NCBI GenBank assembly: GCA_019638475.1
Contig: JAHBTR010000003.1
Location: 248,001-312,000, forward strand
Origin: Chitinophagaceae bacterium
GTDB lineage: Bacteria; Bacteroidota; Bacteroidia; Chitinophagales; Chitinophagaceae
DNA length: 64,000 nucleotides
Reading direction: 5' to 3'
The position numbers were made by a program, and so were the translations under genes. The notes beneath the pieces were generated by a model. It saw nothing but the letters and a program-made list of their open reading frames with translations, made no database searches and was not told the DNA's origin. Of this stretch, positions 22,139 to 31,580 are shown in pieces. The first letter of the stretch is position 1; each line of letters opens with the position of its first letter.

Positions 22139-24898
22139 TTATTCTGGTTCAAAGCCTAACATAAAGGTAAATCTTGCAGCATCTTTTAATTTTCCATCTG
22201 GTGTTATTCTATCCAATCCTATGCCATAATCAAATCCTAATAAACCAAACATTGGTAAAAAGAATCTCATACCAATACCTACAGAACGGCGAAGTTGAAA
22301 TGGATTATAATCTTTCATACTAAACCAACCATTGGCAGCTTCAAAAAAGCCTAATGCATAAATGGTGCTGCTTGGGTTAAGGCTTAATGGGTATCTTAAT
22401 TCTAAAGTATATTTATTAAATATGGTAAAATATTCTGATGCACCTTGTTGGTCTGGATTTATTTTAGGGTTAGATGTTTGATAAACAGGGTATCCTCTGT
22501 GAGCAATAATGTCATAACCTAATAATGCAAATTGATTGGTTAAGCCTGCATCGCCTAATTGAAAACGTTCGAAAGGAGAAACATTGAGTTTATTATTGTA
22601 TTTACCAATAAAACCAAATTTGGCAGCAGCTTTTAATACAAATTGTTTGTTTTTTTCAGGTCCAGAAGGTTTTCCAAGTGGCACATACCATTCTGTATTA
22701 ACACGCCATTTATGATACTCTACCCATTGATAAGGATTGGCAGATGTTATTATAGATTTATCTATTAAAGAATAAGGTGGTGTAATTTGTAAACTTGCCA
22801 TAAAGTTTGAACCCTGTCTTGGAAATAAAGGATTATCTATAGATGAACGTTGTAAGGCTAATTTAATGCTTAGGTTATTGGAATATCCATTATTAAAACC
22901 AGGAAGATTTACTTGGTCTATATAATAATTTTTAAGTGTGTAACGAGAGTAGCTAAGTCCTACACTTAAAGAAAAATAGTCATCGGGCCATTGTAATTGT
23001 TTGGCTAAACTGACAGATATACCAGAAGTTTTTATGTAAGATTGATTGGCAGCAGAACTTGTGTATGTGCCTGTTAATGGGTCATAAGCATTGGCAAATT
23101 TTGTATCATATAATGATACTGTAAAGGCATTTCTTTTTTTACCACCAAGCCAAGGTTCTGTAAATGAAAAGTTATATGACCTAAAAGCTCTACCATTACT
23201 TTGTACACGAAGACTTAATTTTTGTCCATCGCCCATTGGTAAAGGTGTCCATGCTTCTTTTTTAAATATATTTTTGATAGAGAAATTATTAAAGCTAACA
23301 CCTACTGTGCCTGTTAATCCAATGCCACCACCCCAACCTGCACTAAGTTCTAATTGGTCGCTACTTTTTTCTTCTACCGAGTAGTCAATATCTACTGTTC
23401 CATCTTCAGGGTTTGGACGTGGGTTAATGCCTATTTTTTCTTGGTTGAAAAAGTTAAGTTGTGCTATTTCTCTTTGAGAACGTATTAGGTCGCTTCTTCT
23501 AAATTTTTCTCCTGGCAATGTTCTTAACTCTCTTCTAATTACATGTTCTTTTGTTCTTTCATTGCCTGTAATGTTGATGTGTTTTATGGTCGCTTCTGGA
23601 CCTTCTATAATACGTATTTCAAAATCTATGGTATCATTATATACTGCTGTTTCTACTGCTTCTGCTCTAAAAAATAAATAGCCATCGTCCATATATAAAG
23701 CACTAATATCGCCACCTTCTTGAGAGAGTTGTTTGCCTATTCCTTTATTTAATGTTTCTAAATTATAAATATCTCCTTTTTTAATACCTAATATTGCTGT
23801 TAAAATAGAGTCGGTATATTTGGTATTGCCTCTCCAAGCTATATTGCCAAAATGATATTTTTTTCCTTCATGTACTTTAATACTAATGTTTAAATTGCCT
23901 TTGGCATTGGGCAATATTTTTACATTTTCTTTGTCAATAACAGCATCTCTATAGCCTTTAGAGTTATAATATTCTAATAATTTTTCTACATCATCATCAA
24001 ACTTTTTTTGGTTGAATTTGGCTGAGTTGAAAAATTTTAATCTTATATAAGGGTCTAATAATTTTTTTGTTTTGCTGAAGGTTAAAAAACCATTTTCGTG
24101 TAAATAATCTTTGAAAGAGTATGAGGAAGATTCTGAAAAAGCACTTTTGTCGTCAGATTTTTTGAGTGTAAATCTGCTCATTTCTTTGGTATCTTTAAAT
24201 TGCTTTTTTAGTTTTAAGGGGTCTAATGTAATACCAGCAAAATCTATATTATTTACTTTTACTTTATTGCCTTTGTTAATGTAGAATAATAGTACAATAG
24301 CATCTTCAATAGTGGAGTCTCTTTTTTCTTCTATTTTAACCGTTATATTTTTATACGATTTTTCTGCATAGAATTTTTTAATAGCTTCTTCTGCTGTTCT
24401 TTTCATATTTTCTGTAACAATACGATTGGGTACAAGCCCTGTTTTGCCAGTTAAATCTTCTTTTTCGCTTTTCTTTACTCCAATAAAGTCAAAACGTGCT
24501 AATCTTGGTCTTTCTGTTACATTAATTTCTATCCAAATATTTTTTTCTTCTAATTTGGTAATAAAAATGGCTACATCGCTAAAATAATTTTGCCCCCATA
24601 GTTTTTGAATGGCTTTAGCAAAATTGTCTCCACCAGGAATAATAATTTCATCGCCTACATTTATATTGGCTATAGAAATTAGTAGTGTTTCGTCAAAATA
24701 TTTATTGCCAGTAACTGTTATTCCTGCTACTGTATATTTCTGAGGTCTTTTTTGAGTAAATATATTTATCAAGTCTGCATCAACAGAGGTAATGGTTGTA
24801 TCTTGTTCTGTTTCTTGTGCAGATATAGATGTATAAACTGTGCTAAGAGCAGTTATAATAATAAAAAATAAAAAAATTTTCAAAGTGCATTTAGGCAT
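22139..24898 (-). CDS. bamA: Outer-membrane protein assembly factor BamA
   Basis: The 919-aa protein has a signal peptide followed by POTRA domains (first VAGITVTGNKYFDETLLISIANINVGDEI; a later one IKHINITGNERTKEHVIRRE). From about residue 520 a 16-strand barrel follows, beginning VEEKSSDQLELSAGWGGG and ending GFEPE. It is longer than E. coli BamA (810 aa), as is usual in Bacteroidota. An extended third POTRA region (about 250-300) contains a Ser/Lys-rich insertion. It folds beta-barrel proteins into the outer membrane and is followed by two Skp-like chaperone genes. Confidence 0.95.
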   Translation of the reverse strand: MPKCTLKIFLFFIIITALSTVYTSISAQETEQDTTITSVDADLINIFTQKRPQKYTVAGITVTGNKYFDETLLISIANINVGDEIIIPGGDNFAKAIQKLWGQNYFSDVAIFITKLEEKNIWIEINVTERPRLARFDFIGVKKSEKEDLTGKTGLVPNRIVTENMKRTAEEAIKKFYAEKSYKNITVKIEEKRDSTIEDAIVLLFYINKGNKVKVNNIDFAGITLDPLKLKKQFKDTKEMSRFTLKKSDDKSAFSESSSYSFKDYLHENGFLTFSKTKKLLDPYIRLKFFNSAKFNQKKFDDDVEKLLEYYNSKGYRDAVIDKENVKILPNAKGNLNISIKVHEGKKYHFGNIAWRGNTKYTDSILTAILGIKKGDIYNLETLNKGIGKQLSQEGGDISALYMDDGYLFFRAEAVETAVYNDTIDFEIRIIEGPEATIKHINITGNERTKEHVIRRELRTLPGEKFRRSDLIRSQREIAQLNFFNQEKIGINPRPNPEDGTVDIDYSVEEKSSDQLELSAGWGGGIGLTGTVGVSFNNFSIKNIFKKEAWTPLPMGDGQKLSLRVQSNGRAFRSYNFSFTEPWLGGKKRNAFTVSLYDTKFANAYDPLTGTYTSSAANQSYIKTSGISVSLAKQLQWPDDYFSLSVGLSYSRYTLKNYYIDQVNLPGFNNGYSNNLSIKLALQRSSIDNPLFPRQGSNFMASLQITPPYSLIDKSIITSANPYQWVEYHKWRVNTEWYVPLGKPSGPEKNKQFVLKAAAKFGFIGKYNNKLNVSPFERFQLGDAGLTNQFALLGYDIIAHRGYPVYQTSNPKINPDQQGASEYFTIFNKYTLELRYPLSLNPSSTIYALGFFEAANGWFSMKDYNPFQLRRSVGIGMRFFLPMFGLLGFDYGIGLDRITPDGKLKDAARFTFMLGFEPE

Positions 24899-25022
24899 AT
24901 AAAACTTATATTGTTAACCCTAAAAAAGTTGTTTTAATAAATAAAACCAATGGGTTTTTGGGTGGGCAAATTAAAGGGATTTATTAAAAGTGTTTGTTAA
25001 ATAAAAAAAATTTATTTTTTTT

Positions 25023-25048
25023 CACCACAGAGGTACAGAGAACACAGC
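25023..25048. repeat. CACAGAGG-type short repeat
   Basis: CACCACAGAGGTACAGAGAACACAGC contains ACAGAG or ACAG units spaced about 8 bp apart. It differs in composition from the AT-rich surroundings. It resembles short dispersed repeats seen between genes of many bacteria; a weaker relative in reverse orientation may lie near 12755-12800. Confidence 0.35.
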
Positions 25049-25100
25049 GTTTTTTGGGTTAATTGGTTAATTAGCTTGTGTGGAGGTTCAGTTGTGCCAA

Positions 25101-25156
25101 ATTACAAACTCATAACTCATAATTCATAACTACTAACTCCCAATCCCTAACTCCCA
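25101..25156. repeat. Heptamer repeat array downstream of uppS
   Basis: Eight consecutive 7-bp units are ATTACAA, ACTCATA, ACTCATA, ATTCATA, ACTACTA, ACTCCCA, ATCCCTA and ACTCCCA. The last two overlap the final codons and stop of uppS (minus strand GGG AGT TAG), so the array has entered the coding end. No stem-loop is formed. Confidence 0.7.
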
Positions 25157-25908
25157 TGCTCTATATGGCTTATTTGTTTACCTGTTTTTCCAAACCTTCT
25201 TTCTCTGTTTTGATAATCTATAATAGCTTCGTATAGGTTTTCTTTTTTAAAATCGGGCCAGCAGGTATTGGTAAAATACAATTCTGAATAGGCTAATTGA
25301 TACAATAAAAAATTACTAATTCTATATTCGCCACTGGTTCTAATCATTAATTCAGGGTCTGGAAAATTGCTGGTAGAAAGGTATTGAGAGAAAGTTTCTT
25401 GATTAATATTTTCAGGGTTTATTTTTCCTGCCTTTACATCAAAACCTATATTTTTTACAGCATTTATTAGCTCCCATCTTGAGCTGTAGCTCAATGCCAT
25501 TATTAGGTTGAGACCATTATTATTACTTGTTAAGGCAATGGCTTCTTTTAATTCTGCTTGAGCAAAATCTGGTAACATTGTCATATCTCCAATTACATGA
25601 AGTTTTACATTTTTTTCATTTAGTTCAGCTATTTCTTTGTGAATAGTTTCTACCAATAAGGTCATTAATCCATCAACTTCTTGTTGAGGTCTATCCCAAT
25701 TTTCTGTACTAAAAGCATATAGTGTAAGGTATTGAATACCTAATTCTGCACTGGCTTCTACTATACTACGAACACTATTTACACCATGAAAATGACCAAA
25801 TAATCTGTCTTCGCCTTTTTCTTCAGCCCAACGACCATTGCCATCCATAATAATAGCAATATGTTTAGGTAGGCGTTGTTTATTTACTTTTTGCTGTAAA
25901 TCTTCCAT
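25147..25908 (-). CDS. uppS: Isoprenyl transferase (undecaprenyl diphosphate synthase)
   Basis: The 253-aa protein has the cis-prenyltransferase signature HIAIIMDGNGRWAEE with the catalytic Asp, then FHGVNSVRSIVE, LYAFSTENWDRP and the C-terminal RTSGEYRISNFLLYQLAYSE and ENLYEAIIDYQNRERRFG. It condenses isopentenyl units on farnesyl diphosphate to make the C55 lipid carrier for peptidoglycan and surface glycans. It is the first gene of the uppS-bamA-ompH-ompH series, but a 248-bp gap with repeats separates it from bamA. Confidence 0.95.
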   Translation of the reverse strand: MEDLQQKVNKQRLPKHIAIIMDGNGRWAEEKGEDRLFGHFHGVNSVRSIVEASAELGIQYLTLYAFSTENWDRPQQEVDGLMTLLVETIHKEIAELNEKNVKLHVIGDMTMLPDFAQAELKEAIALTSNNNGLNLIMALSYSSRWELINAVKNIGFDVKAGKINPENINQETFSQYLSTSNFPDPELMIRTSGEYRISNFLLYQLAYSELYFTNTCWPDFKKENLYEAIIDYQNRERRFGKTGKQISHIEHGS

Positions 25909-26116
25909 GCTTAGATATTTTGGAAAACAAAATTAATAAAATGCTTGTTATATGTAAATATGCTTATTGGTTAAGGCAGCCTTTTAGCTTTTTATTATCT
26001 CTTTAGAAGATAAAATTTATAGTATTTAGACACTAAAATATGATTTTTAAGCCCATTAATCCAAAAACAATTATTTTAGTGTCTCTAATTATTGATAATT
26101 AATTAAATATTTTTTA

Positions 26117-28840
26117 GTGAGAGTAGTCATCACAACCATTATTTTTTTTGTTTGTTTAAATGTACAAGCTCAGTTTATAGTACAAACAAATACTAACCCT
26201 ACACAGTTAGCTCAAAGAATTGTAGGGCAAGGTGTAACCATATCTAATGTTCAGTTTAAAGGAGGGTCTGCTTCTGCTGGGTTTTTTAAAGATATGACAG
26301 GAACACTTGGTATTGACTCTGGTATAGTATTAACTACTGGTGTAGCTACAAAAGTAGCAGCTCCTGCAAGTTCTTTTATGGGTGATGATAATGGCGCTGC
26401 TGGCGATGCTGATTTGAATTTTCTGGCTGGAGGTACTGGATACAATGCCTGTGTTTTGGAATTTGATTTTGTGCCACAAGGGGATTCTATTAATATTAAA
26501 TACATTTTTGCATCGGAAGAATATCCTAATTATACTTGTACTAATTATAATGATGTATTTGGCTTTCTTGCTACAGGACCAGGCGTAATAGGCAAAAAGA
26601 ATATAGCGTTGGTTCCTGGCACTACTTTGCCTGTAAAAATTAATAGTGTAAATGATGGAATACCAGGACCTAGTGGTGATATTAGCTACTGTACATATAT
26701 AGTAGGACCAGGCTCTCCATTTACGCAGTATTACAGAAATAATTCGGCTAATCAGTTTGTGGCTTTTAATGGAATGACTACTGTATTAACAGCCAGATTA
26801 AAAGTAACTCCTTGTCAAACCTATCATATAAAGTTAGGTGTAGAAGATATTACAGATGGTACTTTTGACTCTGGAGTATTTATTGAAGCGTCAAGTTTTA
26901 AATCTAACCCAGTAACCATTATTAATGAAGGAGGTTTTTTAGATGCTGGTAATAATCCTCTTGTAGTAGAAGGATGCAAAAATACTACAGTAAAAATATC
27001 GTTATCAGAACCTGCTACAGGAAGTAGAACCATTCCTTTATCTTATGCTGGTACTGCTACTTTTGGTGTAGATTATCAGCCAATGCCTACGTCAATTACT
27101 TTTAATACAGGCGACCAACATAAGATATTAGATGTAATACCTATTGTAGATAATATTACAGAGCCAACAGAAACCATTATTATTACAGCAGGTAGTACAA
27201 CATGTGCAACCAATGAAAGTAAAGTAACCATTTATATTAAAGATTCTGTTTCTTTTCATAATCCTACTAAAGATACTTTTGTTTGCTCAGCAACACCTAT
27301 TGTTTTAACTGCTCCAAAAAATGATACAAGCAATATCAATAAGTATGTTTGGAATAATTCTTCTACCGATACTTTAAGAAATTTAACTGTTACATCTCCT
27401 GGAACTTATATTGTAGCACATAATTTTTCTTATTCTTGTTATAATGTAGATACATTTATTGTTGCAAATGGCGACCCTCAAATTTCTTTAGGTGCAGATA
27501 CTGCAATATGTAATAACGATAGTGTAACTATTACTGCTATTACAGCACCCCCTGGTGGTACTTTTATTTGGAATAATAATATTGCCGATACTTTTCAAGT
27601 GGTGCATACACCAGGGGATTATTGGGTAAAATATACTTTAACCAATGGCTGCTATTTGAGTGATACTGTTTCTGTTACTACAAAGCCAATGCCTTTTCCT
27701 AACTTAGGTGCAGATACTGCAATATGTTCTGATGCAAGTATAACACTGAATGCCAACACTTATACAGGAGCTACTTATGTATGGAGTACAGGAGCTACTA
27801 CTAATAATATTACAGTTTCTAATGCAGGTACTTACTCTATCATCAGTACTTTAAATGGTTGTGAAGCTAAAGATACTATAGAGGTAACAAAATCTGTTTT
27901 GCCAACACCTTCTTTAGGTTCAGATACTACTTATTGTGGCAGCAATGGGGGCATTGTTTTAAATGCTACTTACCCTGGTGCTACTACTTATTTATGGAAT
28001 ACAGGAGCTACTACTGCTACTATTAATATTACCAATAGTGGTACTTATATAGTAACTAATACATTAGATGGTTGTAAAGCAAAAGATACCATTACCATAA
28101 CTATTAAACCTTTACCTTATGCTAATTTAATTACTGATACAGCTTTATGTTCTTATGAAAATTTTACCTTAAAATCCACCACCTATCCTTCTGCTACATA
28201 TACTTGGAATACAGGAGCTACAACAAGTTCTATCAATGTTTCATCAGCAGGGCAATACATTGTAACCAATACATTAAATGGTTGTTCTGTAAAAGATACA
28301 ACAATAGTTACTGCTAAAAAACCTGCTACTGCTTATGCTGGTCCTGATTTGCTTATGTACACAGGAGGTTCTGTAATATTAACAGCATCGCAAAATGTAG
28401 ATAATCTAAGTTATCAATGGACGCCACCTACTTATTTATCAAACCCTAATAGTTTTACAACACAAGCTACACCAACAGGTGGCATATCTGATATGACTTA
28501 TTATTTAAAAGTTACTTCTGTAGATGGATGTGTAGCTTATGATACAGTTAAAATAAATATTCAGAATGTAAATTTTGATGTTCCAAATGCTTTTTCTCCT
28601 AATGGTGATGGAATTAATGATAAATGGGTAGTACCTTTATTAGTAGCATTTCCAACTTCAAGAATACAAGTGTTCAATCGTTATGGGCAAATAGTATTTA
28701 GTGGCAATGGTGGCTCTAATTTTGTACATTGGGATGGTACACACAATGGCAAACCTGTGCCTGTAGGCGTTTATTATTATGTAATAGATATAGGACAAGG
28801 ATTTCCTAAAAAACAAGGATGGGTAACCATTATCAGATAA
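26117..28840 (+). CDS. Choice-of-anchor L protein with gliding-type T9SS (type B) C-terminus
   Basis: The 907-aa protein starts at GTG 26117 with signal peptide ...CLNVQAQ. A choice-of-anchor L domain (about 20-250) has ASEEYPNYTCTNYNDVFGF. A Calx-beta-like segment (VKISLSEPATGSRTIPLSY) follows. Five or so repeats of about 85 aa then begin with a LGADTAIC-type motif and contain YxWxTGAT. The final region FSPNGDGINDKW...GVYYYVIDIGQG is the CHU_C/type B sorting domain. The product should be a large T9SS-secreted, surface-attached protein, perhaps an adhesin or extracellular matrix protein. Repeats share near-identical blocks (NTGATT), so copy number may vary between strains. Confidence 0.88.
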   Translation: MRVVITTIIFFVCLNVQAQFIVQTNTNPTQLAQRIVGQGVTISNVQFKGGSASAGFFKDMTGTLGIDSGIVLTTGVATKVAAPASSFMGDDNGAAGDADLNFLAGGTGYNACVLEFDFVPQGDSINIKYIFASEEYPNYTCTNYNDVFGFLATGPGVIGKKNIALVPGTTLPVKINSVNDGIPGPSGDISYCTYIVGPGSPFTQYYRNNSANQFVAFNGMTTVLTARLKVTPCQTYHIKLGVEDITDGTFDSGVFIEASSFKSNPVTIINEGGFLDAGNNPLVVEGCKNTTVKISLSEPATGSRTIPLSYAGTATFGVDYQPMPTSITFNTGDQHKILDVIPIVDNITEPTETIIITAGSTTCATNESKVTIYIKDSVSFHNPTKDTFVCSATPIVLTAPKNDTSNINKYVWNNSSTDTLRNLTVTSPGTYIVAHNFSYSCYNVDTFIVANGDPQISLGADTAICNNDSVTITAITAPPGGTFIWNNNIADTFQVVHTPGDYWVKYTLTNGCYLSDTVSVTTKPMPFPNLGADTAICSDASITLNANTYTGATYVWSTGATTNNITVSNAGTYSIISTLNGCEAKDTIEVTKSVLPTPSLGSDTTYCGSNGGIVLNATYPGATTYLWNTGATTATINITNSGTYIVTNTLDGCKAKDTITITIKPLPYANLITDTALCSYENFTLKSTTYPSATYTWNTGATTSSINVSSAGQYIVTNTLNGCSVKDTTIVTAKKPATAYAGPDLLMYTGGSVILTASQNVDNLSYQWTPPTYLSNPNSFTTQATPTGGISDMTYYLKVTSVDGCVAYDTVKINIQNVNFDVPNAFSPNGDGINDKWVVPLLVAFPTSRIQVFNRYGQIVFSGNGGSNFVHWDGTHNGKPVPVGVYYYVIDIGQGFPKKQGWVTIIR

Positions 28841-28848
28841 ATTTATTT

Positions 28849-29598
28849 ATGGATAAAATACCTGCTTCAATTGTCATCATTTCATTTAATGCAGCAAGAA
28901 CTATTCAACAATGTATTGAATCGGCTTTAAAAATTACTGATGATATAATTGTAGTAGATAGTGGCAGTACAGATAACACTCAACAAATAGTAAAACAACT
29001 TGGTGCAACACTCATTCAAGAAAAATGGCATGGCTATAGTGAGAATAAAACAATAGGTAATAATGCTGCTAAATATGATTGGATTTTAAGTTTAGATTCT
29101 GATGAAGTTTTATCAGAAGAACTTATACAATCTGTAAGAAAAATTAATTTTGATATTTCTGCTGCTTATGTTTTAAAAAGACTGAATTATTTTGGTAATA
29201 AACCAATACATTTTGGGGCATTTAAAAATGATTGGGTGTTAAGGATTTTTAATAAAAACTATTCATTTTGGGATAATGCAGTAGTACATGAAATCATTGT
29301 TCATAATCAGTCATTACCTATTATTCAACTAAAAGGAAATTTACAACATTATACAAGCGAAAATTTTAATAGCTTTTCTGAAAAGCAAAAAAAGTATGCA
29401 CAATTAATGGCAGATAAATATTTTGCTCAGGGCAAAAAAGTTACTTTTATCAAATGCTATTTCTCACCTATTTTTAATTTCGTACAAAATTATTTTTTTC
29501 TGGGAGGTTTTTTAGATGGTATAAATGGCTTTAGATTAGCAATAGTTTATGCTAAATATACTTATCATAAATACAATTTTTTGAAAAGTAAATATTAA
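28849..29598 (+). CDS. Family 2 glycosyltransferase (WaaE/KdtX-like)
   Basis: Starting at ATG 28849, 8 bp after the preceding stop, gives 249 aa beginning MDKIPASIVIISFNAA. An upstream in-frame start would overlap the preceding gene and is not needed. The GT-A fold shows IIVVDSGSTDNTQQI and the D-x-D region ILSLDSDEV, followed by the conserved ILxxFNKNYSFWDNAVVHEI. This branch adds a sugar to the lipopolysaccharide core or related lipids in other bacteria; the acceptor here is unknown. The C-terminal segment is hydrophobic and probably membrane-associated. Confidence 0.87.
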   Translation: MDKIPASIVIISFNAARTIQQCIESALKITDDIIVVDSGSTDNTQQIVKQLGATLIQEKWHGYSENKTIGNNAAKYDWILSLDSDEVLSEELIQSVRKINFDISAAYVLKRLNYFGNKPIHFGAFKNDWVLRIFNKNYSFWDNAVVHEIIVHNQSLPIIQLKGNLQHYTSENFNSFSEKQKKYAQLMADKYFAQGKKVTFIKCYFSPIFNFVQNYFFLGGFLDGINGFRLAIVYAKYTYHKYNFLKSKY

Positions 29599-30203
29599 TT
29601 GGCTTTTGATTGCAATAATTCTGATGGAGTATATCTTATATCTTGTAAGCTAAGTTTTTGTAAGAGCAAATAAATATTTTTTAAACCAATTTTATTACTC
29701 CATTCAAAAGGTCCAAAAGGATAATTAGTACCCAATTTTAAAGCAGTATCTATTTCTTCTGGGGTACTTACATTATCTTCTAAAGCAAAATATGCTTCAT
29801 TTACTATCATAGCAATAATTCTGGGAGCTATCATTCCAATCTCATCTGGTACAAATTGATATTTCCAACCCAGCACATTCATTATATTTTGTACATACTC
29901 TTGATGCTTGTTAGTAGCAATTTCAATGATGTTTCTTTGCAAAAAACCATTCCATCCATTTATTCTTATACAATTTTCAGGAAGCTCTTTACAAGTATGT
30001 AGTACAGAAGAAATAAAAATAGGCGTATCTTTTTTTACTATTTCAATAGCAGATTCATCTGTTATTAAATCAAAAAATACATCTCCATTAGTATGGCAAA
30101 ATTTGTCTTTATCTTCTGTAAAAATCATTTCTACATTTAATAAAGTTTCTTTGGCTAAAATTTCTTCTTCTTGTTGTTTAGTGCAGCGAATTATAACTCT
30201 CAT
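29595..30203 (-). CDS. 3-hydroxyacyl-CoA dehydrogenase C-terminal domain protein
   Basis: The 202-aa protein has a recognisable 3HCDH C-terminal domain (about 120-190): GMIAPRIIAMIVNEAYFALEDN followed by EEIDTALKLGTNYPFGPFEWSN. The N-terminal half lacks the usual GxGxxG NAD-binding motif, although it keeps a short alpha/beta pattern. It may be a stand-alone helper or a degenerate dehydrogenase rather than a full fatty-acid oxidation enzyme. It overlaps the end of the convergent glycosyltransferase gene by 4 bp. Length and missing motif argue against complete catalytic activity, as inference. Confidence 0.78.
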   Translation of the reverse strand: MRVIIRCTKQQEEEILAKETLLNVEMIFTEDKDKFCHTNGDVFFDLITDESAIEIVKKDTPIFISSVLHTCKELPENCIRINGWNGFLQRNIIEIATNKHQEYVQNIMNVLGWKYQFVPDEIGMIAPRIIAMIVNEAYFALEDNVSTPEEIDTALKLGTNYPFGPFEWSNKIGLKNIYLLLQKLSLQDIRYTPSELLQSKAN

Positions 30204-30322
30204 AGTGTCTAATAATATAAAGCAAAAGTAATAGAAGTTATTGCTGCTTTAGTTTTATGCAATAAAAAAATATTACACATAGTTTTTAGATTAAAATTTA
30301 TATTTAAGAATATTAAAAAATT

Positions 30323-31513
30323 ATGCTAAAAAAAATATTCATATCTCTTTCTCTATTCATTTTTTTAAAAGGATTTGCACAAGAAGAATTTGTGCCTCCA
30401 CAAGCAAAATTTATTGCCAAGTTTCCTTTTACCCAATTAATAGGAGGCTTAATTATGATACAAGCATCTGTAGATACTTCTACCACAAGTTTAAATTTTT
30501 TATTAGATACAGGTAGTGGGGGTATTTCTTTAGATTCATCTACAGTAGAACGTTTAGGATTTGTTACTCACCCTACAGAAAGGCAAATAAGGGGAATAGC
30601 AGGTGTTAGAAAAGTTCCTTTTACTTATGGTCATTATTTAAATTTTACAGACTTTGCAACAGATACTTTTAGTTTTCATATTAATAATTATGCACTGCTA
30701 TCCAGTGTGTATGGTACAGAAATAAATGGTGTTATAGGGTTTAGTTTTTTAAGAAGATACATTGTAAAAATTGATTACGATAATCAGCAGATAGAAATTT
30801 ATTCACCAGGTACTTTTAAATATCCTCGCAATGGTTATTTAATAAAACCCTCGTTTAGTACATTGCCTTTAACTTATTTTACTTTGCAGAATAACCATAA
30901 AATAGTTAATAGATATATATTTGATACTGGAGCAGGACTTTGTTTTTTATTGAACAAAGAATTTGTAGAAGACAATATTTTATTAAAGAAAAATCAAAAA
31001 GTGTATAAAACACAAGCCGAAGGATTGGGGGGTAAAATAGAAATGGGTTTAGCATTAATAAAGCAAGTACATATTGGTCCTTATAAATTTAAAGATGTGC
31101 CAGTATATATTTTTGAAGATGAATTTAATGCTACATCATATCCTCACAATGCAGGTATTATAGGAAATGATTTATTGAGAAGGTTTAATGTAATATTAAA
31201 CTATCCCGATAAGGAGATACACATAAAACCCAATAGTAAATTTTCTGATGCATTTGATTATTCATATACAGGGCTAAATATTTATTTAATAGAAAATAAT
31301 ATTGTAGTAGGAGAAGTGGTAAAAGGCTCACCTGCCGATAAAGCAGGCTTTATAGAAGGAGATATTATTGTAGCTGTTGATAATAATTTTTCTAATAATA
31401 TACAATTAATCAAAATGGCATTGCAAAATGTAGGTTCCAGTGTTCAGGTAGTGGTGTCAAGAGGCAATAAAATACAGATGCTAATTCTTGAAGTAGTGAA
31501 TATTTTACACTAA
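30323..31513 (+). CDS. Aspartyl protease (retropepsin-like) with C-terminal PDZ domain
   Basis: The 396-aa protein has a signal peptide ending GFAQ. Two acid-protease motifs are visible, LLDTGSGGISL (about 70-80) and IFDTGAGLCFLL (about 205-216), so the chain contains two lobes as in pepsin-like or tandem retropepsin folds. It ends with a PDZ domain (VVGEVVKGSPADKAGFIEGDIIVAV, about 327-351). Proteins of this type are common in Bacteroidota as periplasmic or outer-membrane proteases, with substrates unknown. It diverges from the 3HCDH-fold gene and precedes the DCC gene by 67 bp. Confidence 0.87.
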   Translation: MLKKIFISLSLFIFLKGFAQEEFVPPQAKFIAKFPFTQLIGGLIMIQASVDTSTTSLNFLLDTGSGGISLDSSTVERLGFVTHPTERQIRGIAGVRKVPFTYGHYLNFTDFATDTFSFHINNYALLSSVYGTEINGVIGFSFLRRYIVKIDYDNQQIEIYSPGTFKYPRNGYLIKPSFSTLPLTYFTLQNNHKIVNRYIFDTGAGLCFLLNKEFVEDNILLKKNQKVYKTQAEGLGGKIEMGLALIKQVHIGPYKFKDVPVYIFEDEFNATSYPHNAGIIGNDLLRRFNVILNYPDKEIHIKPNSKFSDAFDYSYTGLNIYLIENNIVVGEVVKGSPADKAGFIEGDIIVAVDNNFSNNIQLIKMALQNVGSSVQVVVSRGNKIQMLILEVVNILH

Positions 31514-31580
31514 GATATTATGTCAATAACCCAATCAGACAGATTTTGTATTATTCTTAAAATAAACCCATATTAAAAAT

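Noticed and set aside
28819..28848. Upstream start for the family 2 glycosyltransferase
   Set aside because: It would overlap the end of the preceding gene and adds no conserved residues; ATG 28849 fits the family N-terminus.
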